Source: Tropicibacter oceani (GTDB taxonomy: Bacteria; Pseudomonadota; Alphaproteobacteria; Rhodobacterales; Rhodobacteraceae). Taken from it: a DNA stretch of 64,000 nt. How positions within the stretch are numbered: position 1 is the first letter of the stretch; the number at the start of each line of letters is the position of its first letter. The notes below the pieces were generated by a model, which saw only the letters and a program-made list of their open reading frames with translations, was not told where the DNA came from and did not search any database. Of the stretch, positions 1-7,980 are shown one piece after another. The DNA lies in the NCBI RefSeq assembly GCF_029958925.1, contig NZ_CP124616.1, forward strand, positions 3,720,001 through 3,784,000. The letters run 5' to 3'. The position numbers were made by a program, and so were the translations under genes.

Positions 1-262
1 CGCCCTCGTGATGGGCCAGCGGTCCTTCGATATGCGCCGAGGCGTTGCGGAACACGAGGGCGGCGCCGATCTTGCGCGCCTTGAAGGGCGAAACCTGTTT
101 GTACATGGTCCCGACGCGGGCGCGTTCCTCGTTGTCCAGCACCGGCAGGTTGATCGCCCCGGGCACATGATCCTCGGCGAATTCGGCAGGGCTGCGCACG
201 TCGATGACCGTGTCAAAGTCGTGGTTCAGAAGGTCGCCAAGTGTTTCAAAGCAAAGAGCCAT
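1..262 (-). CDS. mnmH: tRNA 2-selenouridine synthase, N-terminal part (runs off the window)
   Basis: Only the first 87 codons are in the window; the gene continues beyond position 1. The visible part is a rhodanese-type domain: DVRSPAEF near residue 22, then HVPGAINLPVLDNEER and a conserved VGTMYKQVSPFKA stretch, which is the signature of MnmH/SelU. The enzyme exchanges sulfur for selenium at the wobble 2-thiouridine of certain tRNAs and also geranylates it; the catalytic Cys lies further downstream, outside the window. The ATG at 260-262 is the first in frame and the protein starts directly with the domain. It is transcribed away from the tRNA-Phe gene. Confidence 0.9.
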   Translation of the reverse strand, partial: MALCFETLGDLLNHDFDTVIDVRSPAEFAEDHVPGAINLPVLDNEERARVGTMYKQVSPFKARKIGAALVFRNASAHIEGPLAHHEG

Positions 263-410
263 GCTGCGCGGTTTACCTTTTAAGGGCGGCTTCCGGAAGG
301 GCTGGCAACACGGAATATCATCAGAAGCAAAAAACGTCGAAAAAGGCACTGGACACCCGTTATCAGCTCGGCTATTCCGCCTGCACCCGAAGGGCGTCGC
401 CCTTCCCCGT

Positions 411-485
411 GCCCGGGTAGCTCAGGGGTAGAGCAGTGGATTGAAAATCCTCGTGTCGGTGGTTCGATTCCGCCCCCGGGCACCA
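411..485 (+). tRNA. tRNA-Phe (anticodon GAA), intact, CCA encoded
   Basis: The acceptor arm GCCCGGG (411-417) pairs with CCCGGGC (475-481), followed by discriminator A and an encoded CCA. The D arm, the anticodon loop TTGAAAA with GAA at the anticodon, and the T loop GGTTCGATTCC are all in place. One T-T mismatch sits in the anticodon stem. The 3' half is the attachment site of the genomic island that follows, and its duplicate lies at 10,991. The intact copy is on the integrase side, so tRNA function is preserved. Confidence 0.95.
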
Positions 486-488
486 CTT
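440..488. repeat. attL: 49-bp direct repeat, tRNA-Phe copy
   Basis: This copy runs from the anticodon loop of tRNA-Phe to three bases past its CCA. It is identical at all 49 positions to 10,991-11,039. The bases on both outer sides of the two copies differ (G versus A before, A versus C after), so the repeat is bounded exactly here. This is the classic core for tyrosine-integrase insertion in a tRNA 3' end. Confidence 0.92.
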
Positions 489-516
489 AACAAGCTGATA
501 TAATTGAATTTTATGA

Positions 517-1629
517 TCATGACTGATCCTCGTTTCGGTCAGGTTTGACGCTTTTCTGCGAAGGTTTGACACTTTCGGCCCGCCTTCGGTTCTCTTCTTC
601 CAATGTCGCCATCGTCTCGCGGTTCTTGTCGGCAAGGTTCGCAGACCTCGAATAGTGCCGCGCCATGGACGGAGTTTTCTGTCCCAGAAGGTCCGCGATA
701 CGGCGTTCATCGAGGCCTGCTTCGCGCAAAGTTGTGGCGACCGTGTGCCGCAAGCCCTTGAGGGTCAGGCCTTTTTCGATAAGGCCTTCATTCTCGAGGG
801 CGGTCTTGAAGCGGTGCCAAACAGTCGAGAAGCCGTTGTAAGTCCAAGCTTCTCCTCTGGAATTGGAAAGCACCGTCTCGGCGTCGTGGTCGGGCATACG
901 GTCCAGCGCGGCCTGAAGCGTCGGACTGACCGGAATCGCGACCTCTTCGCCCGTCTTCCCGCGCACGCCCCAGATAGTGCTACCATCAACCTGATCCTTT
1001 CGCAGTCGCAGGGCGTCGGACGGATCGATGCCCGTGTTCATCATCAAGGCGAGGGCCACGCGCACATGGGACTTCGCTTTCCCCAAAACAGTGTCGCGTT
1101 CTTCGATGGTCCATGGGCGGTTCGCATAGGCACGGTCGCGAGGGCGGCGCTTGGGAATGACGTCTTTGGCGAAGTTGGCTGAGATCAGACCCTTCGGAAT
1201 GTTGTAACGGAAGACCTCGCTTAGAAGCGTGCGCACCATATTCGCCCGCCGCCAGCCAATCTTCTTCGCCGCCTTGTCATGGATGCCTGCAATCAGAGGC
1301 GTGTCGATCACATGGATCGGCCTGTCGCGGATCGGCTCAAGGAAGTCGGCGCACTTGCGATAGTCACGGCGGGTGGCTTCGGCCAGGTTCTGATAGTGCT
1401 CGGTTTCAAAGTAGGACTGGATCAACCCACCAAGCGTTCCGGCCTTTGGTGCCTTCGCTCGCTGCGCCTCGGCGATGGCACGGATCGTCTCACACTCCGC
1501 AAAGAACTCGGCAGAGCCGATAGGCGCATGGGTCAGGTCAACCTTGTGGCCGGTCTCGCGGTGGTAACATCGCTGCTTGCCGTGCCGGTCCTTGAAAATC
1601 TTGAACCCTTTGACTCGCACCTGTGTCAT
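517..1629 (-). CDS. Tyrosine recombinase / island integrase
   Basis: A 370-residue tyrosine recombinase: N-terminal SAM-like core-binding region about 60-150, catalytic domain about 165-340. Visible catalytic elements are the beta-hairpin Lys (GVRGKTG, K225), Arg II in GLRHTVAT (R294) and the nucleophile Tyr in MARHYSR (Y326). Unusually, the position where Arg I is expected (after NTG, residues 198-200) reads IDPSDALRL, with Asp202 in place of Arg, and the His of the HxxR box is Lys291. It probably integrated the island into tRNA-Phe, but present activity is uncertain. Its start overlaps the stop of the small gene upstream by one base (TAATG), so the two are co-translated. Confidence 0.9.
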   Translation of the reverse strand: MTQVRVKGFKIFKDRHGKQRCYHRETGHKVDLTHAPIGSAEFFAECETIRAIAEAQRAKAPKAGTLGGLIQSYFETEHYQNLAEATRRDYRKCADFLEPIRDRPIHVIDTPLIAGIHDKAAKKIGWRRANMVRTLLSEVFRYNIPKGLISANFAKDVIPKRRPRDRAYANRPWTIEERDTVLGKAKSHVRVALALMMNTGIDPSDALRLRKDQVDGSTIWGVRGKTGEEVAIPVSPTLQAALDRMPDHDAETVLSNSRGEAWTYNGFSTVWHRFKTALENEGLIEKGLTLKGLRHTVATTLREAGLDERRIADLLGQKTPSMARHYSRSANLADKNRETMATLEEENRRRAESVKPSQKSVKPDRNEDQS

Positions 1630-1865
1630 TAAAGACGGTCCAGAATGGTTTCGCGCGTGTCGGTCACGGACCCAGACTTTACATCATCGATCCAGAGATC
1701 GAGATCACGGCGATCCCAGAGAAGCGTGCCTTGCTTCAACTCAACGGGCCGAACAGGGCAGGTCGACTTGAAGTGCTTCACAGGCAACCCGGCATAACTC
1801 GCGGCCTCGGACTGCTTCAGCATGCGCTTGTCGATCACGCTGATATTCAGATTGGTCGTCGCCAT
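1629..1865 (-). CDS. Small excisionase/AlpA-like protein
   Basis: A 78-residue protein directly upstream of and overlapping the integrase. It has a short helix-turn-helix-like pattern (KQSEAASYAGLPVKHFK, about 17-33) followed by a wing-like segment ending LLWDRRDLDLWIDD. That layout fits AlpA/excisionase proteins, which bind att DNA and bias the integrase toward excision. The position in an integrase operon supports the role; sequence similarity alone is modest. The ATG at 1863-1865 is the only sensible start. Confidence 0.6.
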   Translation of the reverse strand: MATTNLNISVIDKRMLKQSEAASYAGLPVKHFKSTCPVRPVELKQGTLLWDRRDLDLWIDDVKSGSVTDTRETILDRL

Positions 1866-1880
1866 GGCCTGATACCCCCA

Positions 1881-2087
1881 TCAATTCGCCGCCGAACGCT
1901 CGGCCCCTTTGACCTTGGTCGCGTTCTTCTGAAACCGTTCCCAGCCGCTCATCGTCAAGAGCTTGGTCTTAGGGGATATTTCTACAAACTCGAGCTTTCC
2001 GCTGTTCATCAACGCTCGAACTTGCGCAACGCTTAGGCCAACCATTGAACTAAGCTCTTTCGGCGATAGTAGCTTTTCGTGAGCCAA
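1881..2087 (-). CDS. Small helix-turn-helix protein, TTG start
   Basis: A 68-residue protein with a clear N-terminal helix-turn-helix (LLSPKELSSMVGLSVAQVRALMNSG, about 6-30) of the MerR/excisionase type and a basic C-terminus. It is the first gene of the leftward integrase operon. No ATG fits the domain; a TTG with an AAGGAG ribosome site six bases upstream gives a protein starting MAHEKLLSP. Likely a regulator or second directionality factor of the island. It is divergent from the regulator gene at 2229, so the 140-bp gap holds both promoters. Confidence 0.55.
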   Translation of the reverse strand: MAHEKLLSPKELSSMVGLSVAQVRALMNSGKLEFVEISPKTKLLTMSGWERFQKNATKVKGAERSAAN

Positions 2088-2228
2088 AACCCTCTCCTTT
2101 TCAGAAGTTAGCGTGAATCAGGTTGATTGCTTCGACGAGCCGTGCTCCGATAACGAAACACAACTAATGACGTTCATTTGTGCGTATAGCATTCAATTGA
2201 GCGTAAACACAAGTGGATTGCCTAGGCA

Positions 2229-2651
2229 ATGGCAGAACGTGCGGAAAATTACCTAACTGCGCTTGGAGCGCGCCTCGCCATCACCAGAAACGAGAAGGCG
2301 TTGTCCCAGGCAAAGATGGCGGAAGCTCTCGGAATGTCTTTGCGTGCGTATCAGAGCTACGAGCTGGGCAAGCGGTCGATCCCGGTTGAAGCTCTGATCA
2401 AACTTCATCGCCAGTTTGACGTCGATTTGAGCTGGATACTGCTTGGCGTTGAGGCTGTGCGATTGAAGCACGACTTGGACAAGCTGGAAGAATTTGAGGT
2501 CGAGCTGGACCGATACCTGTCGGAGAACGGGATCAAACTGAAAAGTGAAAAGCGGGGCGCAATCTCTGCGCGCTGGTACCGCTCTTTCCTGGAAGGGAAA
2601 GAGATCGCCATGGACGACGTCCATACATGGATCGAGCTATTGAGGGAGTAG
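2229..2651 (+). CDS. Cro/CI-type transcriptional regulator (possible RM controller)
   Basis: A 140-residue protein with an N-terminal HTH_3 domain, about 12-70: LSQAKMAEALGMSLRAYQSYELGKRSIP is the Xre/Cro pattern. The C-terminal half is charged and helical (KHDLDKLEEFEVELDRYL, about 78-95), suited to dimerisation. It begins a tightly spaced rightward set: 4 bp to the membrane protein, then 15 bp to the restriction-modification gene. Restriction-modification loci often start with a short Cro-like controller (C protein) that delays nuclease expression. This one is longer than typical C proteins, so the controller role is an inference from position. Confidence 0.7.
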   Translation: MAERAENYLTALGARLAITRNEKALSQAKMAEALGMSLRAYQSYELGKRSIPVEALIKLHRQFDVDLSWILLGVEAVRLKHDLDKLEEFEVELDRYLSENGIKLKSEKRGAISARWYRSFLEGKEIAMDDVHTWIELLRE

Positions 2652-2655
2652 GACT

Positions 2656-2961
2656 ATGACACCACCAACCAAAAAATGGCGCAGCACGAAATTTGCGGCC
2701 TTGGAAGCTTCGCATCGTTACATCTTCCGGTTTGCAGAGCTTACCTACCTGCGCGCTTGCATTGCGGGAGTCGTTTATCTGTTCGCTTTTGCATGGCTGA
2801 ACACATTCGATTTCGATGCTTCCAACTTAACCATCTTTTCTACCATAGAGATTCTACTCGCCGGCCTCGCCATGGCGTCCTTCGTCGGACTGGCGGCGTT
2901 TTCAGGTCCAGTTGCCATTCTTCAATGGCGTTCCCACAGATACCTTCAATCAATTTCATGA
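2656..2961 (+). CDS. Small two-helix membrane protein of unknown function
   Basis: A 101-residue protein not matched to a family. Two hydrophobic segments are evident, about 35-50 (ACIAGVVYLFAFAWL) and about 65-90 (ILLAGLAMASFVGLAAFSGPVAIL), flanked by basic ends. It sits 4 bp after the Cro-type regulator and 15 bp before the type IIG enzyme, so it is in the same transcript. Small membrane proteins encoded within defence operons can act as effectors, but nothing in the sequence proves that here. Confidence 0.55.
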   Translation: MTPPTKKWRSTKFAALEASHRYIFRFAELTYLRACIAGVVYLFAFAWLNTFDFDASNLTIFSTIEILLAGLAMASFVGLAAFSGPVAILQWRSHRYLQSIS

Positions 2962-2976
2962 GCCGTAAATTACCGA

Positions 2977-5900
2977 ATGAACCTGTTTAACAAGAAGACT
3001 ATTGCGCGACATTTGAAGCCTGAAACTGTGCCTGCTGACCATCAGGAGGCCCTGACCGCATGGTCCGACATGATCCGCGATGGGAGGATTTACTCTCTCA
3101 AGGAAACCGCTCTGCACGGCCAGTTTACCGCGAAGATCGTTGAAGGTGTTCTCGGCTATCACGGTCCCGCTGGCGGTGCTGATTACACTGTAGCAACGGA
3201 ACAAACGATCCTAAGGGGCAGTGTCGATCTTGCCCTCGGGCGGTTCGGTGGCCCTAAGCCTGAAATCCTCGCACCATTCGAACTGAAGGGCGCGGATACG
3301 CGCGACCTCGATGCGATCATGCCTGGCCGGAACAAGAGTCCCGTTCAACAGGCGTGGGAATACGCCATGAACGCCCGCGGCGTGAAATGGGTCCTGGTAT
3401 CCAACTACATCGAGTTGCGTCTCTACGGGTTTGGCGAAGGAACCTCGGCTTACGAGGTGTTCCGCCTAGACCAACTGACCAACCCGGACGAATACGCCCG
3501 CTTCATGCTCCTGATCTCGGCGGAAAATCTGCTGTCGGGTCGAACGCTTGACCTGCTCAAGGAAAGCCGCCGCGAAGACAAGGACATCACGGACAAGCTC
3601 TACCAGGACTACAAAGACCTTCGGCTGAAACTGCTCCACGCGGTGCAAGAGGCCGACGCCTCCATCGACCCGCTCGACGCGATTGCCCTTGCGCAGAAGA
3701 TCCTCGACCGAGTGCTCTTCATCGCTTTTTCTGAAGACGCGGGCCTACTACCTGACAACACGCTCAGTGACGCGTTCTCTCACATCGATCCATACAATCC
3801 GCGCCCGGTTTGGGAGAATTTCAAGGGCCTGTTCCGCGCCATCGATGCAGGCCGCAATGAGGTCAGGGATGCAGAAGGCAAGGTCCTGGTGCCAGCCATC
3901 CCCCGCTACAACGGCGGGCTGTTCCGCACTGATGATCTTATCGACGGCCTCACCCTGCCGGATGCCATCTGCGAAGGGTTCAAGACGCTGGGTGAGTATG
4001 ACTTCGCTTCCGAAGTCTCTGTCACCGTACTCGGCCACATCTTCGAACAATCCATTGCCGATGTGGAACGCTTGCAAGCCATCGCGCGGGGCGAAGAGGA
4101 AGAACCGGAAAAGACCAACGGCACCAGCGGGCGGCGCAAGCGCGATGGGGTGGTCTACACGCCCGACTACATCGCGCGGTTCATAGTGGTCGAAACCCTT
4201 GGCGCGCACCTCAAGGAAGTCTTTGTAACCATCCTGCGTGATCACGCCAAGAAGGGGGCGGACGTCTCCGACTATGCCGCCATCCCGTGGCGCAGGAAGT
4301 CGGCTGAGCTGGAAGCCTGGCAGGCCTACCGCGACCGGATCAAAACGCTGCGTATTGTCGATCCTGCTTGCGGCTCGGGCGTGTTCCTCATCATGGCCTT
4401 CGACTTCCTCAAGGCCGAACTGTCCCGCGTGAACGACAAGATCGCTGAGCTGCAAGGCAAGGATCAGCACATCCAGGACCTTCTCGATCCTGACAGTGAA
4501 ATCCTGTCGAACAACCTCTTCGGCGTCGATGTGAACGCGGAAAGCGTCGAGATCACCAAGCTGTCGCTTTGGATCAAGACCGCGCGGCGCGGCAAGGTGC
4601 TGGACAGCCTGTCGGGCAGTATCCGTGTCGGTGACAGCCTGATCGAAGACAGCAACTTCGCCTATCTCGATCACGCTTTCACTTGGGAAACCGCCTTTCC
4701 TGAGGTATTCGCAGAAGGCGGCTTCGATGTTGTTCTGGGCAACCCACCCTATGTGCGCCAAGAGCTTATCTCGGACCTCAAGCCATATCTGCAAAGGCGC
4801 TTTGAAAGCTACCATGGTGTGGCCGATCTATTTTGCTACTTTTACGAGCGGGGCCTTCGCTTGCTGAAGCCAGGCGGGCGCTTGGGCTACATCTCGTCTA
4901 ACACCTTCTTCAAAACAGGGTCAGGCAAACCACTACGCGAATACCTGTTGCGAGATGCGACGATTGAAGGGGTTGTCGATTTTGGCGACCTGCAAGTGTT
5001 CGAAGGCGTCACAACCTACCCCGCGATCCTTGTGCTCAAGAACGGTTCCGCGCCCGAAGACCATGAACTTAGGTTCTGGAAAGTGGACGCGCTCCCAGAA
5101 ACGAACTTCATTGCAAGCTGGGAAGCCGCTGCGGGACCGTTCACACAATCCGGACTGGATTCTGGGTCATGGCAGTTGGAAAACAGGTCACTCAGAGCCC
5201 TGAGAGAAAAGATTTGGGCTGGAAAGAGTACATTGAAGGAGGTCTATGGAGCACCGTTTCGTGGGATCGTGACAGGCGCAAACCCTGTCTTTGTCGTCGA
5301 TACTGCAACCAAGGAACAGCTCTGCGCAGAAGACCCGCGATCTGCAGAGTTGTTGAAGCCGTTTCTTGAGGGGAAAGACTTGAAACGCTGGCGGGCTGAG
5401 CCAAGCGATAGGTGGCTGATTTTCACAAGACGCGGCCTCGATATTGATTGTTATCCAGCAGTCAAAGCCTACTTGCAGCGCCATCGCGAAAAACTTGAAC
5501 CGAAACCTGAAGGCTGGACGCCGACAAAGCCACGAGACAAATGGCCAGGCAGAAAATCGGGCACTTATCAGTGGTTCGAAGTGCAAGACACAATTGGCTA
5601 CCATGCGTCTTTCGCCCACAACAAAATCATCTATCGGGACGTGTCGCGGCAAGCTTCGTTCGCGCTCGACAGAAGCGGACTTCATCTAGATTCAACCGCC
5701 TCGTTTGTCGATGCGGATGATCCGTTTCTACTCGCGATTCTGAATTCCAAAGTGTTCTGGTTTGTTCTTTCCGCTCTAACTCCTTTGGCTCAAGGCGGTT
5801 ATCGAAGAAAAAAGAACCAGTATATTGAGCAGGTACCGATTCCAAATGCGTCCACAGAGGCACGATCCAAACTGGCCGCGCAGGTCGCAAAGTGTGGTGA

Positions 5901-6237
5901 TCTCGCGCAACAGCGGCTAAAGCTCCAAACATCTCTCACCCGCCGCATCCCCGACCTCTGCCCGCCAGACAGGGAACCAAAGCTCAATACCAAGCTCAAG
6001 GAATGGTGGACCCTGCCAGACTTCGCCGCCTTCCGGGCTGAGGTGAGGAAAGCCTTCAAGGCCGATATCCCGCTCTCCGAACGCTCCGACTGGGAAGATT
6101 GGATCACCCGCGACCGCGCCGAAATAGCCCGCCTCACCGCCGAAATCGCGCAAGCCGAATCCAAGATCGACGGCATCGTCTACGACCTCTTCGACCTCAC
6201 CCCCGACGAAATCGCCCTTCTGGAAAGCGTGGTGTGA
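2977..6237 (+). CDS. Eco57I-like type IIG restriction-modification enzyme
   Basis: A 1086-residue single-chain restriction-modification enzyme. The N-terminus has a PD-(D/E)xK-like nuclease pattern: Asp84 in GSVDLALG and Glu102-x-Lys104 in FELKG. The central gamma-class N6-adenine methyltransferase has motif I DPACGSGVFLI (from residue 462) and motif IV NPPY (from 589). The C-terminal third, about 700-1086, resembles TaqI/Eco57I specificity domains and ends in a coiled region (ITRDRAEIARLTAEIAQAES). It should methylate adenine in one strand of an asymmetric site and cut unmodified DNA nearby. Key motifs are intact and no frameshift is seen. The ribosome site is poor; a tiny ORF starting in the upstream gene's stop (ATGA at 2958) may couple translation. 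Next gene starts one base after its stop. Confidence 0.88.
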   Translation: MNLFNKKTIARHLKPETVPADHQEALTAWSDMIRDGRIYSLKETALHGQFTAKIVEGVLGYHGPAGGADYTVATEQTILRGSVDLALGRFGGPKPEILAPFELKGADTRDLDAIMPGRNKSPVQQAWEYAMNARGVKWVLVSNYIELRLYGFGEGTSAYEVFRLDQLTNPDEYARFMLLISAENLLSGRTLDLLKESRREDKDITDKLYQDYKDLRLKLLHAVQEADASIDPLDAIALAQKILDRVLFIAFSEDAGLLPDNTLSDAFSHIDPYNPRPVWENFKGLFRAIDAGRNEVRDAEGKVLVPAIPRYNGGLFRTDDLIDGLTLPDAICEGFKTLGEYDFASEVSVTVLGHIFEQSIADVERLQAIARGEEEEPEKTNGTSGRRKRDGVVYTPDYIARFIVVETLGAHLKEVFVTILRDHAKKGADVSDYAAIPWRRKSAELEAWQAYRDRIKTLRIVDPACGSGVFLIMAFDFLKAELSRVNDKIAELQGKDQHIQDLLDPDSEILSNNLFGVDVNAESVEITKLSLWIKTARRGKVLDSLSGSIRVGDSLIEDSNFAYLDHAFTWETAFPEVFAEGGFDVVLGNPPYVRQELISDLKPYLQRRFESYHGVADLFCYFYERGLRLLKPGGRLGYISSNTFFKTGSGKPLREYLLRDATIEGVVDFGDLQVFEGVTTYPAILVLKNGSAPEDHELRFWKVDALPETNFIASWEAAAGPFTQSGLDSGSWQLENRSLRALREKIWAGKSTLKEVYGAPFRGIVTGANPVFVVDTATKEQLCAEDPRSAELLKPFLEGKDLKRWRAEPSDRWLIFTRRGLDIDCYPAVKAYLQRHREKLEPKPEGWTPTKPRDKWPGRKSGTYQWFEVQDTIGYHASFAHNKIIYRDVSRQASFALDRSGLHLDSTASFVDADDPFLLAILNSKVFWFVLSALTPLAQGGYRRKKNQYIEQVPIPNASTEARSKLAAQVAKCGDLAQQRLKLQTSLTRRIPDLCPPDREPKLNTKLKEWWTLPDFAAFRAEVRKAFKADIPLSERSDWEDWITRDRAEIARLTAEIAQAESKIDGIVYDLFDLTPDEIALLESVV

Positions 6238-6238
6238 C

Positions 6239-7177
6239 ATGAGTTCTGGTCTGCCCGACGGGCGCAACATGTGGATACGCGCCTTCTATGACTTCAACCC
6301 CGAAGAAGCGGGTTATGTCGGCTGGACCATGGAAAGCGGTCAGGCGAGAGCGCTGCGGGAGCTGAAAGACGGCGACCTGATGATGATCTACGGCGCATCA
6401 TCGGGGCAGACGAAGAAGGCCATGCGCTCTCACATCCTCGGGTTCGTAGAGATCGAGGCCCGCCCAATCCGCGATGACGAGAAGGCCTCCGAAGCCGCGC
6501 AGCGAGCGAAGAAGGCGAACGGTGACAGAGGGAAGTGGACCTATGGCTTGCCTATCCGCCGCGCGTGGCGCGCGCTCGACAAGATGTCGATCGAGCGCAT
6601 TGCACCTGACACTTATGACAAGGACGCGGGCCAAGGCATCGGCGTCTGGGGGCGTGCCCTAACAGCAGCCGAGATCGAAACAGCGCTGAAGATCAAAGTG
6701 ACTGAGGTCAACGTATTCGGCGAAGAACCGGTCGGTAATAGCGGTCTGTCCAATACCGCGTTCAAAGAGGAGTTTTTTCCGTCAAAAGCGTTTCCGGGGT
6801 CGAGCGGCGAACGGACGTCCACCTACACCGATGGCGAAACGTTCTTGTACCTGGCCAAGTTCGACGGTGACGGCGCTGCATTGCTGGGGCGCTCCCAGTC
6901 TTTTGGCGGTAAGTCGGTTGCACTGAAGATCGGTGTCTCGAACGATCCGGCATCACGCTCGGACCAGTTGAACGCAGGCATTCCGCCCGCTGCGAAGGGG
7001 CGGTGGCGGATCGAGCTGCGGGCCCCGTTCGCGGATCGCAAGGCGGCTGAAGCGGCAGAGCAGGTGTTCAAGGATAAATCCGGCAAGCTGGAAAGTCTGG
7101 GCGGGGAGTTTTTCTGGGGCGATAGTATGGACGCGGTCTTGCTGTTCTCATCGATCCCAGGCGTGTCGCGGTTTTGA
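6239..7177 (+). CDS. EVE/PUA-like plus T5orf172 GIY-YIG-type nuclease protein
   Basis: A 312-residue protein. Residues about 11-160 resemble an EVE/PUA-like fold, with MWIRAFYDFNPEEAG and ALRELKDGDLMMIYGA followed by a strand LGFVEIEARPIRD; EVE domains read modified bases. Residues about 200-300 match the T5orf172/MUG113 branch of GIY-YIG nucleases: FLYLAKF (202-208), KIGVSNDPASRSDQLN with candidate catalytic Arg240, an Ala/Glu-rich helix near 270, and GGEFFWGD near 288. The domain order suggests a modification-sensing nuclease. It starts one base after the type IIG stop, so it is translationally linked to it; Met11 is an alternative start. The EVE part is tentative, the GIY-YIG part firmer. 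Confidence 0.6.
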   Translation: MSSGLPDGRNMWIRAFYDFNPEEAGYVGWTMESGQARALRELKDGDLMMIYGASSGQTKKAMRSHILGFVEIEARPIRDDEKASEAAQRAKKANGDRGKWTYGLPIRRAWRALDKMSIERIAPDTYDKDAGQGIGVWGRALTAAEIETALKIKVTEVNVFGEEPVGNSGLSNTAFKEEFFPSKAFPGSSGERTSTYTDGETFLYLAKFDGDGAALLGRSQSFGGKSVALKIGVSNDPASRSDQLNAGIPPAAKGRWRIELRAPFADRKAAEAAEQVFKDKSGKLESLGGEFFWGDSMDAVLLFSSIPGVSRF

Positions 7178-7190
7178 AAGAGGGATTTTG

Positions 7191-7980
7191 ATGAGACGAT
7201 TTGAGATTGATGCAGAGACGCTCCCGGACCTTCCTGGAATGATGCTTGTCACGGTCGAGGCTCTGAAGGACCTCGGCGGGTCGGCAACGATCCAGGAGCT
7301 TGATGAGAAGGTGATCGAGCTGGAAGGTGTGACCTAGGCCGAACAGGCCTTCACCATGCCACGGGATGAGAACCGGACGCGTGTGAATTACTACCTCGCT
7401 TGGGCGCGAACCTATCTGAAACGGGGTGACGCGCTGAACAACTCGAAGCGCGGGGTCTGGGCGCTGACAGAATCAGGTTCCGCGATCTCGGACCTGAGTG
7501 CGACGCAAGCGATCTACGATCAGGTGACGCAGGAAGAACGCGAGCGCGCCCGCATGAAGCGTCTGGCCGCCAAAAAGGCCGACGCGGATAGAGGCGAAGA
7601 AATCGAAGTCATGGCCGAAGATGGCCCCGCTGATGAGGAAGACTGGAAATCGGCTCTTCTGGCCGTGCTGGGCAAGATGACCCCGGACGGATTCGAACGA
7701 CTTGCGCAGCGCCTCTTGCGTGAGGCGGGCTTCACGAAGGTCGAAGTGCGCGGGAAGTCCGGCGACGGCGGGATCGACGGTGTTGGGGTGCTGCGCGTCA
7801 ATCTTGTGTCGTTTCAAGTCTATTTTCAGTGCAAGCGTTGGAAGGGCAGCGTCGGCTCCAAGGAAATCCGCGACTTCCGGGGAGCTTTGCAGGGTCGCGC
7901 AGACAAAGGGCTGTTCATCACCACTGGCCACTTTACCAGCCAAGCTTCGGACGAAGCCACCCGCGACGGAGCGATTGCGA
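7191..7980 (+). pseudogene. mrr-type restriction endonuclease, broken by a stop codon and an IS
   Basis: The reading frame starts at an ATG at 7191 with AGAGGG upstream, encodes the N-terminal winged-helix domain of Mrr proteins, then meets an in-frame TAG at 7335-7337 (codon 49) within a stretch that otherwise continues as AEQAFTMPRDENRTRVNYYL. After the stop the frame stays open through the catalytic domain: FERLAQRLLREAGF, GDGGIDGVGVL and FQCKRWKGSVGSKEIRDFRG give the D...QxK nuclease core. Translation ends at the IS border at 7980 after DEATRDGA. A family protein would run on somewhat further. Mrr enzymes cut methylated DNA. Two independent lesions make it a pseudogene. Confidence 0.85.

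Noticed and set aside
394-410. GAAGGGCG/CGCCCTTC palindrome before tRNA-Phe as a terminator
   Set aside because: It has a one-base centre and no T-run, so it cannot fold as a standard terminator; it may be a chance palindrome.
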